A stretch of DNA of 46,503 nt, from the NCBI GenBank assembly GCA_015222055.1, contig JADFUR010000112.1, positions 1 to 46,503 on the forward strand, read 5' to 3'. The DNA comes from Bacteroidota bacterium. Its GTDB lineage: Bacteria; Bacteroidota; Bacteroidia; Bacteroidales; B39-G9. The notes beneath the pieces are model-generated. The model saw nothing but the letters and a program-made list of their open reading frames with translations. It was not told the DNA's origin and ran no database searches. Made by a program: the position numbers and the translations under genes. Below, piece after piece: positions 24,079 through 33,982 of this stretch. The stretch's first letter is position 1. Each line of letters opens with the position of its first letter.

Positions 24079-25017
24079 ATGTATAAATATATTTTTGGTC
24101 CAGTACCCTCACGTCGTTTAGGAATGTCTTTGGGTCTTGATATGGTACCTCATAAAGTATGCTCGCTTAATTGCGTTTACTGCGAATGTGGTCGCACAAC
24201 AAACTTAACAATAGAGAGAAAAGAATATGTTCCCTACGATGGTGTAATATCCGAATTGGATGATTTCATGAAAAATAATCCTGCTCCTGATTTTATTACT
24301 TTTTCAGGTTCAGGTGAACCAACTCTAAATTCTCGTATTGGTGATATTATTAATTATATAAAATTAAATTATGCAAATATTCCTGTTGCTGTTTTAACAA
24401 ATGGAACATTGTTTAGCGATAAAGAAGTAAGAAAAGATTTGCTTAAAGCAGATGTTATTCTCCCTTCGTTAGATGCTGCTTCTAGTTTATCTTTTACAAA
24501 AATTAACAGACCTTTTCATTCAATAAATATTGATGATTACATTAAAGGGGTGATAGATTTTAGTAATGAGTTTAAAGGCAGAATATGGCTCGAAGTATTT
24601 GTTATTCCTGGTATAAATGATAATAACGCTGATTTGGATTTATTGAAAAATATTATTAAGAAAATTAATCCCGAAGTAATTCAACTTAACACTTTAGACC
24701 GCCCAGGAGTTGTTGATGATATAAGAGCCGCAACAAAAATTGAGTTGCAAAGCATTGTTGACTATTGGGCTCTCCCTAATGTTGAGATAATTGCTGCAGT
24801 AGCAAAACGAAAGGATGTAAAATCTTTCCGAAAAGATATTGAATCGGCAATACTTGAAACAATTTTCAGAAGACCATGCACTCTCGAAGATATGGCCGAA
24901 ATTCTTGGATTGCATATAAATGAGATTAACAAATATCTTGATACTTTAGAGGCAGACGGAAAAATTGAAGTTGTGAGACAAGAAAGAGGGCTGTTTTATC
25001 AGGTTAAAAATAAATAA
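24079..25017 (+). CDS. Radical SAM protein (COG0731-like) with C-terminal winged-helix domain
   Basis: A 312-residue radical SAM enzyme. The cluster-binding motif is CSLNCVYCECG (Cys-x3-Cys-x2-Cys, near residues 28-36), preceded by the subfamily start YIFGPVPSRRLGMSLGLDM. The GSGEP SAM-contact motif (near 76), ILPSLDAA, and PGIND follow. Residues about 245-312 look like a winged-helix domain (RPCTLEDMAEILGLHINEINKYLDTLEADGKIEVVRQERG). Proteins of this type are common in anaerobes and their substrate is unknown. It stands alone between terminators. The similarity to wyosine-type and other tRNA-modifying SAM proteins is only at family level. Confidence 0.9.
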   Translation: MYKYIFGPVPSRRLGMSLGLDMVPHKVCSLNCVYCECGRTTNLTIERKEYVPYDGVISELDDFMKNNPAPDFITFSGSGEPTLNSRIGDIINYIKLNYANIPVAVLTNGTLFSDKEVRKDLLKADVILPSLDAASSLSFTKINRPFHSINIDDYIKGVIDFSNEFKGRIWLEVFVIPGINDNNADLDLLKNIIKKINPEVIQLNTLDRPGVVDDIRAATKIELQSIVDYWALPNVEIIAAVAKRKDVKSFRKDIESAILETIFRRPCTLEDMAEILGLHINEINKYLDTLEADGKIEVVRQERGLFYQVKNK

Positions 25018-25040
25018 TTGATAATAATTAATTACAAAAA

Positions 25041-25072
25041 AATGACATGTCAAAAGGCATGTCATTTTTTTA
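25041..25072 (+). terminator. Terminator after the radical SAM gene
   Basis: Perfect 9-bp stem AATGACATG (25041-25049) and CATGTCATT (25058-25066) followed by T5. Confidence 0.93.
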
Positions 25073-25137
25073 TTCCGCAAGCTAACATTTTGTATAAACC
25101 AAATAAAAATATACAAATGTGACGGAGTTATACCAAT

Positions 25138-25586
25138 GAATACAGGGCACCGCTGGCTTTTGACGAAGATTTACATATTGCATCTGTTAATGAAAATGTT
25201 ATGTTAATACAATGGCAAATGGTTTATTCCCAGAACATTCTAACTCATTAAGTTCAGCGATTGATTTTTATCACACAATTGGCAATGTGAAATTTAATAT
25301 TTTAGCTAAACTTTTTTATACAAAATTATCAGATGCTTTTATTTTACAAAAAATTGGAATAGATGCTAATGGTAATATGCTTGTTGAACGTAGTAACGGC
25401 TCCAGTTCTGTTGTTAAAGGAGGTAATGTTGAATCGAAAATAGCCTTTTTAAAGAAATTAAATTTTCAATTTGAGCTTACTTTACAAAATAGTGAATACG
25501 AAAAATTTGAAGAGATTTTGTTAATTAACAGTTTGTCAGATAAGATTGCTTCACTGCGTTCGAAATTACGTACTATCTGTTTTTAG
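25138..25586 (+). pseudogene. Internal fragment of a TonB-dependent receptor
   Basis: One frame reads EYRAPLAFDEDLHIASVNENVMLI and stops. Another, shifted by one base near 25205, continues NGLFPEHSNSLSSAIDFYHTIGN, KFNILAKLFYTKLSDAFIL, GNMLVERSNG and KLNFQFELTLQ. This is the barrel segment of a receptor related to the intact one at 27604 (compare FRAPYGFSEDLHL in that protein). The N-terminal plug, most of the barrel and the C-terminus are missing. A detached C-terminal fragment of a similar receptor lies at 44460, beside the second copy of the psd/DUF486 pair. Confidence 0.85.
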
Positions 25587-25636
25587 AGTGGATTTATTTT
25601 TGATAATATAAAATAAAAATTCGGGTAATTAAATTC

Positions 25637-26582
25637 TTAATGAAGAATTCCCATTCTTTCTCCCATTTTTACTTCAGTTTCTAAACTGTTTTGTGTGTTT
25701 ATCAATAAATCTTCGTCAATTTTAATTTTATTTTCCTCAAAAAGAAGCACAACAGAAGAACCACCAAATTTAAAATATCCTTTTTCTTCCCCTTTTTGAA
25801 CATCACGGCTTTTATATGTTTGAATAATGCTTCCCACCATTGTTGCACCAACTTCCGACATAATTATATCACCAAAATTTTGTGTGTGAATGGTTAAATA
25901 TCCTCTCTTATTTTGACAAAAAATTTCTATCTTTTTTTTAACAGCAATAGGCGAAACTGAATAATAATCGCCATTTATTTTTGTTAATTGAGAAATGTTT
26001 CCCGAAACAGGAAAATGAAAACGGTGATAATCTCAATATTATGATGCTTCCGTTTAAATATTTTTTTACAAGTAATTTGTGTCGTAAAAATTTTTCAACA
26101 TTAAATTTACAACCTTTAACAATAAAATCCTGATTGCTTACATTGCTGTATGCAAGAATTTTACCATCGCCGGGAGAAATAATAATAGTTGAATCTCTGT
26201 CTATTTTTCTGGCATCGGGTTTTAATTTCCGTATGAAGAAATCGTTAAAAGAAACAAATTTTTGTTTCTCGGTTTCATTCAAATCAATATTATAACTTTT
26301 TACAAAAGGCTCAATTTTTTTTATAGATTTTGGAGAATCCATCATATCTCCATAAAAAGAAGAGATGAATTTTCTTTTCACCAAAGTATTAAGCGAAAGT
26401 TTTCCCACAGGATTATTATATAACCAAACAAGCCATTTTTCATCCGCTACTTTTTCAATTTTAATTTCACCAGTTGCTCTTTCTACATATTTTATTGGTG
26501 CATTTTTTGAGAAAGGATAAAATACTAATATTGCTACAATTAATATTATTGAGATAAGTATTATTTTCTTTTTTGATTTCAT
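25637..26582 (-). pseudogene. Decayed phosphatidylserine decarboxylase (left copy)
   Basis: The minus strand starts normally (MKSKKKIILISIILIVAILVFYPFSKNAP) and follows the intact gene at 44739-45698 closely up to KYLNGSIIILRLS. There a net loss of about 14 bases (near 26035) removes the equivalent of the catalytic DYHRFHFP motif and breaks the frame. The rest reappears as MSEVGATMVGSIIQTYK ... KFGGSSVVLLFEENKIKIDEDLL. The protein cannot be active. It is one half of a direct duplication of a two-gene block. Confidence 0.93.
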
Positions 26583-27116
26583 GTGTTTTTTAACTTTTAA
26601 TTAAGATGTTTATATCTTTAAATCCTTTGAGGATTATTCTGTTATAAACTTTACTAAACATCCAAATCTTCATAATGTTTGTTAATTATAAATAATTTAT
26701 ATTTTTTTAAAATTTAAAAAACACCTGCATTTGCTACGTGAAAAAAAAGAATTAACAGAAAGCAATATTAACAATTGGATTATTATCGTCAAATACATTT
26801 ATGACACTGGCTTGGTATGTGCACTTAAATTTTTTTGAATGGAAATGGTTTAATAAATTAGGCTTGCTTTCAATAATTTTTTATTAGTTGGGCAATTGCA
26901 TTGTTTGAATATTTTTTTCAGGTTCCTGCAAACAAAATTGGTTTTAAAGGTAACGGAGGTTCATTCTCAATAGTTCAGTTAAAAGTTATAACATTAATAG
27001 TTTTTTGTGTTTTTACATTAATTGCTTTTAAAAACCAGACAATTAAGTGGAATCATATTGTTGCTTTTCTATTTCTGATTTTGCTGTTTGTTTTATGTTT
27101 AAAAAATAAAGTGTAA
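25647..27116. repeat. Left copy of psd-DUF486 segmental duplication (decayed)
   Basis: About 1.47 kb matching 44753-46223 in the same orientation, with long near-identical stretches (for example CTTTCTCCCATTTTTACTTC at both psd 3' ends) broken by small deletions. It carries the pseudogenes of phosphatidylserine decarboxylase and the DUF486 membrane protein. Confidence 0.9.
26755..27116 (+). pseudogene. Decayed DUF486 membrane protein (left copy)
   Basis: Compared with the intact gene at 45855-46223, the start codon is lost (AACAGAAAGC against AACATGAAAGC). The frame is broken near 26880 (ATTTTTTATTAG), and 12 bases are missing so that LKVIQEVITL becomes LKVITL. The downstream part from 26901 (FEYFFQVPANKIGFKGNGG...) is still open and could in principle be translated from an internal ATG, but lacks the first two membrane helices. 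Confidence 0.92.
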
Positions 27117-27603
27117 ATTTTTAATGGGATTAAGAACTGAAAAGAGTAAACTAAATTCAGGCCGAGACATATTGCAAAAAAAAATAGATTGTATTCTTGT
27201 TGAATAAAATCCATACGATGCAATTGTGCGGTAGTGAGAATGTGAATTGGTTTAGAAACTGTAATATTGAATTTAAAACGTGGCTTTTTTAAAGAGTGAA
27301 TTGAAAAGACTTGGAGCATTTTATCTAAAATATAAGGGTAATTACAGGTTTACTACTTGCATAATTGAAATAGACTTGAAAAATTAAAAAATAATAATAC
27401 TGTTTTTGGCTTCTATGTTGGTGGTTTTTAGGTTCCTCATGATTTTGACGGGAGCTAAGTTTGTTTTTTTAATTCAGCTGAAGCTTTCATTATTTAAATT
27501 TGTTATAAATAAATACCGTAATCATGGTATTGTATAAGATTTTTTTTACGTCCATTTTTGTATTGTTTTAAATCAATCTAAATAAATATAAAAATATAAA
27601 GAA
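27117..27603. other. Intergenic/decayed region before the TonB receptor gene
   Basis: A 487-base stretch with no intact gene. A minus-strand frame (27053-27319) runs opposite the end of the DUF486 remnant and may be the relic of another gene; nothing in it was recognised. Near 27512-27531 there is a small hairpin (AATACC/GGTATT). No TAnnTTTG promoter with proper spacing was found for the receptor at 27604, and no cobalamin riboswitch was seen, although a metal-chelate receptor would be a natural target. Confidence 0.5.
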
Positions 27604-30009
27604 ATGAAAAAAATTATTACATCATTGTTTTTAATTGTATTTACATTACAATTATTTTCGCAAGAAAAAACAGACGCAATGCTTTTTGGGGACGTAAAAT
27701 GTGAAGGAGAACATATCCCATATGTTAATATCCTTGTTAAGGGAACCACAATTGGTACTACAACAGATGGCTCAGGACATTTTAAGTTGGCAAATTTACC
27801 AATAGGTAAAGTCGTTATTATTGCTCATTGTTTAGGATATAAAATGCAAGAACAAGAAGTGGAAATGAAATTAAATAAAGCAACAGAATTATTTTTTGAT
27901 ATAGAAGAAGATCCCTTAGAATTAGAACAAGTTGTAGTTACTGGAACAAAAACAAAACATTATATTAAAGATGTTCCTGTTAGAACAGAAGTTATTACAG
28001 CGAAGTCAATTGAAGCAAAAAATGCAAATAATCTTTACGAAGTTTTGGAAGGGATTCCTGGTATAAGAGTTGAACAACAATGTCAATTTTGTAATTTTTC
28101 AATGATTAGAATGCAGGGTTTGGGAGCAGAACATACACAGATTTTGATAAACGGGCAACCAATTTATTCGGGTTTAGCAGGAATTTATGGTTTACAACAA
28201 ATTAGCACAAATGATATTGAAAGAATAGAGATTATTAAAGGAGCAGGTTCTGCACTTTATGGAAGTAGTGCAGTTGCTGGAGCAATTAATATTATTACAA
28301 AAGAGCCATCGTTAGTTCCTACAACAAAAGTAGGTATGCAATTTGGAAATTATGGTACAAATAAATTTGATTTAGCTTCTTCCTTAAGAAATGAAAAAGG
28401 AAATATAGGATTAAATGTTTTTGCTCAAAAACTTACAGGTGATGCAATTGATGAAACAGGAGAAGGAACAACTTCTGATGAAGTTAAAAAGAAAGATGGA
28501 ATTTCTGACAGAGTAGCTTCAAATCTTAATAATGCAGGATTTGGATTATATATAAAGAACCTGTTCTCAAAAAATGATAAACTTATTTTGAGAGGAAGGT
28601 ATATATATGAAAAAAGATATGGAGGAACAATGGACGATGATTATTATAAAAATCCACTTACAGATGGAACAGAATCAATTATAACAGATAGATACGAAAC
28701 TGAACTTTCTTATAATAAGAAATTTGTAAATAATTCTGAAGTTAATTTATCTGTCGCTTATACTAATCACGACAGATATGCTACAAATGATTCTTTCCTT
28801 GGAGATTATATGGAATCTCATAATGATAGTCTTCCGAAAGTAACAGATATGAGACCTTATCTTGCAGATGAAAACTCAATAACAACAACATTAACTTTTG
28901 CGAAAAAAATAAAAACACATAGTTTATTAGTAGGATTTCAAAGTTATTATAATAAACTTGAAGAATCCGGAATGTATGTTGTTGTAGATCCTTCGAATCA
29001 ATATTCAGGAAGTTCTTATAAATCAACAAGTAAAAAATCGGCAAATGAATTTGGTGCTTTTATTCAAGATGAGTGGGCAATAAGCAATATTTTGACAGTT
29101 GTTCCCGGTATTAGATTCGATATTCACAACTCGAAAGAAGAATATAAGTCAAATAAACAAATTTTTACATCTTCTTTTTTTCCAAAAAATGAGTTTGATG
29201 AGAATAGTATTAATCCTAGAATTGCTTTAAAATATGATGCTTTTGAAAAATTAACTTTAAGAGCGAATGTGGGAACAGGATTTAGAGCTCCATATGGATT
29301 TTCTGAAGATTTGCATTTGTGTAGTGGTTCACCAAGAGTGTGGAAATCCTCTGATTTAAACCCAGAAAAATCTATTAGCTATAATTTTTCGGCTGATTAT
29401 TATGGAACAAAAACAAGAATTAGTGCAAATGTATTCAGAACAGAATTAAAAGATAAAATTGCATTTGCCGATGCTGACCCCAAAACTGAAAATTTAGGAT
29501 ATGATTATCAATGGGAGAATATTGACGATGCTTTTGTTCAAGGAATCGAATTTTCATTAGTTACTAAATTGATTAAAGATCTAGAATTTGGTCTTGATTT
29601 TACTTACAATCAGGGAGAATATGATAATCCAAGAGATGATTGGAAAGGTACTATTTACGAAGATGATAGTAAATATATTTCAAGATTTCCTAAAACAACA
29701 GGGAATATCAAATTTGATTATAGCCCTAAAAATTGGAATTTTGCAATATCAGGAAAATATCAAGGAGATATGTATATAGATTATTTTGCAGAAGATGAGA
29801 TTTCAAGTAAAATAAAAAAAACAGACCCATATATGATTTTTAATGCCAAAGTTTCAAAAACAATAAAACAAGTTAAATTGTTTGCTGGTGTAAATAATAT
29901 ATTGGGCTATATTCAAGATGAAAAACATCTTGATGACGCAGCTTTTATGTACGCTCCTGTATATGGAACAATGTTTTATGGTGGTATATCAATTAAAATC
30001 AGACATTAA
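27604..30009 (+). CDS. TonB-dependent outer-membrane receptor (haem/metal-chelate type)
   Basis: An 801-residue outer-membrane receptor: signal peptide (1-20, ending LFSQ), an N-terminal carboxypeptidase-D-like beta domain (about 25-105, GTTIGTTTDGSGHFKL), then the TonB box region (LEQVVVTGTKTK, about 113-124). A plug follows (about 125-240; VRTEVITAKSIEAKN, INGQPIYSG, IERIEIIKGAGSALYGSSAVAGAINIITKEP) and a 22-strand-type barrel to the C-terminal aromatic/basic end (GGISIKIRH). The plug has the unusual CQFCNFS motif, a CxxC that could bind a metal or form a disulphide. Downstream genes encode a lipoprotein remnant, an exported CbiK/CbiX-type chelatase, a second receptor and HmuY, pointing to tetrapyrrole, haem or cobalt substrates. 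The exact ligand cannot be told. Confidence 0.93.
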   Translation: MKKIITSLFLIVFTLQLFSQEKTDAMLFGDVKCEGEHIPYVNILVKGTTIGTTTDGSGHFKLANLPIGKVVIIAHCLGYKMQEQEVEMKLNKATELFFDIEEDPLELEQVVVTGTKTKHYIKDVPVRTEVITAKSIEAKNANNLYEVLEGIPGIRVEQQCQFCNFSMIRMQGLGAEHTQILINGQPIYSGLAGIYGLQQISTNDIERIEIIKGAGSALYGSSAVAGAINIITKEPSLVPTTKVGMQFGNYGTNKFDLASSLRNEKGNIGLNVFAQKLTGDAIDETGEGTTSDEVKKKDGISDRVASNLNNAGFGLYIKNLFSKNDKLILRGRYIYEKRYGGTMDDDYYKNPLTDGTESIITDRYETELSYNKKFVNNSEVNLSVAYTNHDRYATNDSFLGDYMESHNDSLPKVTDMRPYLADENSITTTLTFAKKIKTHSLLVGFQSYYNKLEESGMYVVVDPSNQYSGSSYKSTSKKSANEFGAFIQDEWAISNILTVVPGIRFDIHNSKEEYKSNKQIFTSSFFPKNEFDENSINPRIALKYDAFEKLTLRANVGTGFRAPYGFSEDLHLCSGSPRVWKSSDLNPEKSISYNFSADYYGTKTRISANVFRTELKDKIAFADADPKTENLGYDYQWENIDDAFVQGIEFSLVTKLIKDLEFGLDFTYNQGEYDNPRDDWKGTIYEDDSKYISRFPKTTGNIKFDYSPKNWNFAISGKYQGDMYIDYFAEDEISSKIKKTDPYMIFNAKVSKTIKQVKLFAGVNNILGYIQDEKHLDDAAFMYAPVYGTMFYGGISIKIRH

Positions 30010-30134
30010 TAAGTCCTCTATTTTTTTTAGAATATAAAAGATTAGGTATAATAGTTTTGTGTATTATTTATCTGTCAGGTCTTTTTTTTAATTTGTTTCG
30101 GTGTTAATTTTATTAATGCAATAAATTAGAAATT

Positions 30135-30598
30135 ATGAAAAAATTAAAACTATCAATTTTATTATTTGCATCCATTTCGTTTCTTTTTTTCTCGTCATGT
30201 GAAAAAGATGATGACAATAATAATAATAATAATCAAGAGCAATTTAAGAGTTTAAATTCTCCTTATTTAATCTGTGTAAGTAGAAGCTCTGGAGGTATAG
30301 GAATATAATTGACAAATCGTTACAAGGCGAAAAAGAAACTTTTACATTAATATTCAAAAGAAAAGATAACGGCAAAATGGTAAAAGCGATTTTTAACAGA
30401 ATTAAACTTTTTGAACCTAAAATGATAAAGGGAATGATGCCATTAAAAGAAAAAGTTGAAACTGGAGTTGCAACTGATGATGAAGAGAAATTGTTTGGGG
30501 AAAAGGCTCAAATTGTTGTAGAAAAAGTAATTGCAAATATGCCAAAAGGTGTTATTACAATTTCGGAATGTTCAAAATGTGTTTTTCCAAGTAAATAA
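30135..30598 (+). pseudogene. Lipoprotein gene split by a frameshift
   Basis: The first frame (30135-30308) encodes a lipoprotein signal (MKKLKLSILLFASISFLFFSSCEKDDDNN, Cys22) and 35 further residues ending CVSRSSGGIGI. A second frame opens before this stop, reads IIDKSLQGEKETFTLIFKRKDNGK and runs to 30598, ending with a CSKC motif. One base gain or loss near 30300 would join them into a protein of about 154 residues. The position between receptor and chelatase suggests a ligand-binding surface lipoprotein. It is either a recent pseudogene or a sequencing error; the downstream part could still be translated from ATG 30377, but without export signals. Confidence 0.7.
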
Positions 30599-30628
30599 AT
30601 AATACTAAATTTTAAAATTAAAAGAACC

Positions 30629-31525
30629 ATGAAAAAATTAATTCTAATATTAATTGTGCTATTTTCATTAAATTCAATGGCACAGGAAAAAAATGCACTT
30701 CTAATAATTGCTCATGGAGCTCCTGCAATTGCATGGAAATGGAATAAACAAGTGTTGGAAATTGAACAACAAGTGAAAGATGTATTGAAAACAAATAAAA
30801 TTATCGGTTATGATGAGGTTAGGGTAGCACTTATGGAGTTTACAAAACCCCATATTGCCGATGTTTTTCATGATTTTGAAAAACAGGGGATTACAGATGT
30901 TTATGCAATACCTTTATTTATTGCACCTTCTGGACATTCAATTTTCGATATCCCTACAATTCTAGGCTTATCTTATGATAAAAAGATGGCTGATGGATTG
31001 AAAGAAGAGAATATCGATATAGTGGATACAGATATTAAAATAACCGTAGGACCAACATTGAATTATGAAAATGTGATGAAAGATATTCTGTTAGATAATG
31101 TAAAAGAATTATCGCAAAATCCATCCCAAGAAGCCTTGGTAATACTAGCTCATGGCGATAAAAATTTTATGCCAATTTGGAAAGACATAACAAATGAAAC
31201 AGGAAACTATATTCTTGCTAATACAGGCATAGATTATTTTGATAAAGGTTTTGTGGAAATTGGACAGTCGTTTTCTACCGATGGTGTTAGCCCAATTCTT
31301 AAAGCTGCTAATGAAAAAAATAGGGTGATTGTTATTGGAATGTATACTTCAATGGGAGTAAAGCAAATGGCCGAAAATTCAGTAACGGTTATAATGGGGC
31401 ATGAGATGAAAACAAAAAAAATGTTTAAAAATAAAAATATTGTTTTTGCTGAAAAAGGTTTGTTGCCTGATAAAAGGATAAGTGAATGGTTAGTGCAACG
31501 TGCAAAAGAATGGATAGAAAAATAA
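30629..31525 (+). CDS. Exported CbiK/CbiX-type (sirohydrochlorin cobaltochelatase-like) chelatase
   Basis: A 298-residue class II chelatase-like protein with a signal peptide (MKKLILILIVLFSLNSMAQ), so it acts outside the cytoplasm. Two domain starts carry the family's metal-site His: LLIIAHGAP (His29) and VILAHGDKNF (His175). Between and after them lie the typical strands (VYAIPLFIAPSGHSIFDIP, VIVIGMYTSMGVKQMA). Cytosolic CbiK inserts cobalt into sirohydrochlorin. A periplasmic homologue in Desulfovibrio (CbiKP) binds haem. Placed between TonB receptors and next to HmuY, this protein more likely binds, carries or removes metal from a tetrapyrrole in the periplasm than makes vitamin B12 (inference). 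No other cob/cbi genes are nearby. Confidence 0.9.
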   Translation: MKKLILILIVLFSLNSMAQEKNALLIIAHGAPAIAWKWNKQVLEIEQQVKDVLKTNKIIGYDEVRVALMEFTKPHIADVFHDFEKQGITDVYAIPLFIAPSGHSIFDIPTILGLSYDKKMADGLKEENIDIVDTDIKITVGPTLNYENVMKDILLDNVKELSQNPSQEALVILAHGDKNFMPIWKDITNETGNYILANTGIDYFDKGFVEIGQSFSTDGVSPILKAANEKNRVIVIGMYTSMGVKQMAENSVTVIMGHEMKTKKMFKNKNIVFAEKGLLPDKRISEWLVQRAKEWIEK

Positions 31526-31543
31526 CAATAAAAAAATTATATC

Positions 31544-31684
31544 ATGAATAAAATAATACAGATTAACCAAACAGAAGACGGTATTAGAGTGTTTTATGCA
31601 GGAAGTCATTTGTCTTTTATTGAAGACTGGAATAAAACGTCGAAAAATTTTAAAGATAATAAACGCGATAAAGAGCAAAAATAA
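31544..31684 (+). CDS. Small ORF overlapping the second TonB receptor start
   Basis: A 46-codon frame (MNKIIQINQTEDGIRVFY...DKEQK) beginning 18 bases after the chelatase gene. Its TAA stop shares one base with the next gene's ATG (TAATG). The arrangement is typical of translational coupling and the composition resembles coding sequence. It has no signal peptide and no recognised family; it may be a genuine small protein or a leader peptide for the receptor. Confidence 0.5.
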   Translation: MNKIIQINQTEDGIRVFYAGSHLSFIEDWNKTSKNFKDNKRDKEQK

Positions 31685-33963
31685 TGAAAACTGTATTGTC
31701 AATCATATTAATATTTTTAACCAGCAATATTGTTTTTGCTAATGAGACTTTTTTAAAGGTTTTCGACAAAGAAACAAAACAGCCGTTAGCTTATGCTAAT
31801 GTTTGTTTTCAAAGTGTTTCTTCAAAAGAAAATTTTTATTTTGTTACATCTTTAAATGGAGAAACAAAAAATCCGGTTAAAGAGAAATCAAAAATCGTTA
31901 TCTCTTTTGTAGGCTACGAAACATTAATTGATACAATAAATCCTAATGAAGCTAAAGTTTATTATTTGCAGCCCGATGTGTTTAATATGGAGCAGGTGGT
32001 TATTACTGCTACACGTACCGAAAAAGCGTTGAAAGATGCACCAGTAATTACTCAGGTTATTACTGCTAAACAAATTGAATCGAGAGGTCTTGAAACTGTT
32101 CAGGATGTGTTGGAAGCTGATATGCCTGGAATTGAATTTCAAAGACACGGTGGCAGTAGCGATATAAATATTCAGGGAATTTCTGCAAAAAATGTGTTGA
32201 TCTTAATTGATGGTGAACGAATGGCGGGCGAAACTCGTGGCAATGTAGATTATTCAAGATTGAATACTAACGATGTTAAACGTATTGAAATTATTAAAGG
32301 TGCTTCTTCAGCACTATACGGTTCTCAAGCAATGGGGGCAGTAATTAATATTATTACCAAAACATCGAAACAAAAATTTTATGTCAATATTTCGTCAAAA
32401 TATAAAGCTTATAATGAAATAAATTATCCCAATTTAAGCAAAAGCGATGAAAATTATAATTTTGAGAAGAACCTTGATAAACCCAATCTTAACATAAATG
32501 CGGTTACCGGATTTAATATTAAAAAGTTTAGTTCAAAAACAAATTTTGTAATAAAAAGCACAGATGCATACCAATTGTATGATAGAGATTCTTTAATTAA
32601 AGAATATATTAATCTTGATACTATTATATACGAAGCTGTACATAAAACTCCAACAAGTATTGAAGGAACTCAGGATTTTTCTATAAACCAGAAATTTGAA
32701 TATCGGTTTAATAATAAATTAAGCCTTGAGACAAATGGAACATATTATAATCATCATAAATATGATTTTTACAAAGATAAAAAACATGATTTTTATGATG
32801 ATTTTTCTTACGGATTAAAAGCGTTTTATAAACCTGATGAGGGAAAATCAATTGTTTTTTCCTATCATTCAGATATATATAATAAATATGATTATCTGGA
32901 AAAACTTGATGAAAAGGTAAAAAATTATAGTCAACAATATCAAAATCCTAAAATTACAGGAAACTATAAAATTGGAGAGAAACAAATGCTTACTGCAGGC
33001 CTCGAATATTTGCATGAGGTTCTTGAATCAGACATGTTTGTTTATGGGGAAATGCAAGAAAAACAGGTTTCTAATTCGGTGGTTTTTTTACAAAACGATA
33101 TTAAAATAAATCCCAAATTGAACATTATTGCCGGTATAAGGGGAGAGTATCATACTTCTTATGGAGAACATTTTACGCCTAAGTTATCGCTTATGTATAA
33201 ATGGCTACCCTTAACTTTTAGGTTAAACTATGCTGCGGGTTATCGTTCGCCGGGATTAAAAGAACTTTATATGAACTGGAGACATCTTGGTATGTTTACA
33301 ATAGAAGGAAACGAGAACCTGAAACCTGAAACAAATAATTATTTTTCAGCCTCTGTTAATTTTTCAAAATTATGGATTAATACATCTGTAAATGTTTATA
33401 AAAATTATTTCAATAATAAAATTGATGGACAATGGGCTAAAGACCAAACTATTCTTAAATATCAAAATATAGAAAAATCCAGCCTATTTGGAATCGATTA
33501 TTTGTCAAAAGTGAAATTATCTAAAGCATTTATCATTAAAGGCGGATATTCGTATGTATACGATAAAAATAGTAACAATGGACTACGACTCTCTGGTGTG
33601 AGCCCGCATAATGCAAATCTGCAATTAGAATATAAGTTCAAAAAAGGCTTTTACGAACTTTTAGCAAATATTACTGGAAAATATATTGGAGCAAAAGATT
33701 TTGATGTATTAGACGAGTTTGAATACCGAGGCGAAGCTATAGAAGAATATTACAAAATGCATTATGATGACTATTCCATTTTAAAATTTTCAGTAAGCCA
33801 ACGTTTTTACAATTCGGTAAACCTTGTGATTGGCGTGGATAACCTTTTCGATTACACGGCAGATATAGTAACATTTAACACATCAACAACTCCCGGCAGG
33901 CGATATTTTATAAGCCTGAATGTGGCAATTGAAAAACTGTATAAACAATTTAAATCTAATTAA
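31684..33963 (+). CDS. TonB-dependent receptor (HmuR-like, haem)
   Basis: A 759-residue outer-membrane receptor: signal peptide (1-19), a short beta domain, TonB box region (MEQVVITATRTEKALKDAPV, about 101-120), plug (QGISAKNVLILIDGERM, DVKRIEIIKGASSALYGSQAMGAVINIITK) and barrel. It has the HmuR/BtuB-like layout and is directly followed by a HmuY-type lipoprotein gene (20-base gap), the usual partner in Bacteroidota haem uptake. It likely brings haem (handed over by HmuY) into the periplasm with TonB energy. It starts in overlap with a 46-codon frame. It differs strongly from the 27604 receptor, so the two should have different ligands. Confidence 0.92.
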   Translation: MKTVLSIILIFLTSNIVFANETFLKVFDKETKQPLAYANVCFQSVSSKENFYFVTSLNGETKNPVKEKSKIVISFVGYETLIDTINPNEAKVYYLQPDVFNMEQVVITATRTEKALKDAPVITQVITAKQIESRGLETVQDVLEADMPGIEFQRHGGSSDINIQGISAKNVLILIDGERMAGETRGNVDYSRLNTNDVKRIEIIKGASSALYGSQAMGAVINIITKTSKQKFYVNISSKYKAYNEINYPNLSKSDENYNFEKNLDKPNLNINAVTGFNIKKFSSKTNFVIKSTDAYQLYDRDSLIKEYINLDTIIYEAVHKTPTSIEGTQDFSINQKFEYRFNNKLSLETNGTYYNHHKYDFYKDKKHDFYDDFSYGLKAFYKPDEGKSIVFSYHSDIYNKYDYLEKLDEKVKNYSQQYQNPKITGNYKIGEKQMLTAGLEYLHEVLESDMFVYGEMQEKQVSNSVVFLQNDIKINPKLNIIAGIRGEYHTSYGEHFTPKLSLMYKWLPLTFRLNYAAGYRSPGLKELYMNWRHLGMFTIEGNENLKPETNNYFSASVNFSKLWINTSVNVYKNYFNNKIDGQWAKDQTILKYQNIEKSSLFGIDYLSKVKLSKAFIIKGGYSYVYDKNSNNGLRLSGVSPHNANLQLEYKFKKGFYELLANITGKYIGAKDFDVLDEFEYRGEAIEEYYKMHYDDYSILKFSVSQRFYNSVNLVIGVDNLFDYTADIVTFNTSTTPGRRYFISLNVAIEKLYKQFKSN

Positions 33964-33982
33964 TAATTAAAATTAAATTACA

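Noticed and set aside
27117-27603. Cobalamin riboswitch before the TonB receptor
   Set aside because: Neither the B12-box core nor the expected paired elements could be found in the leader.
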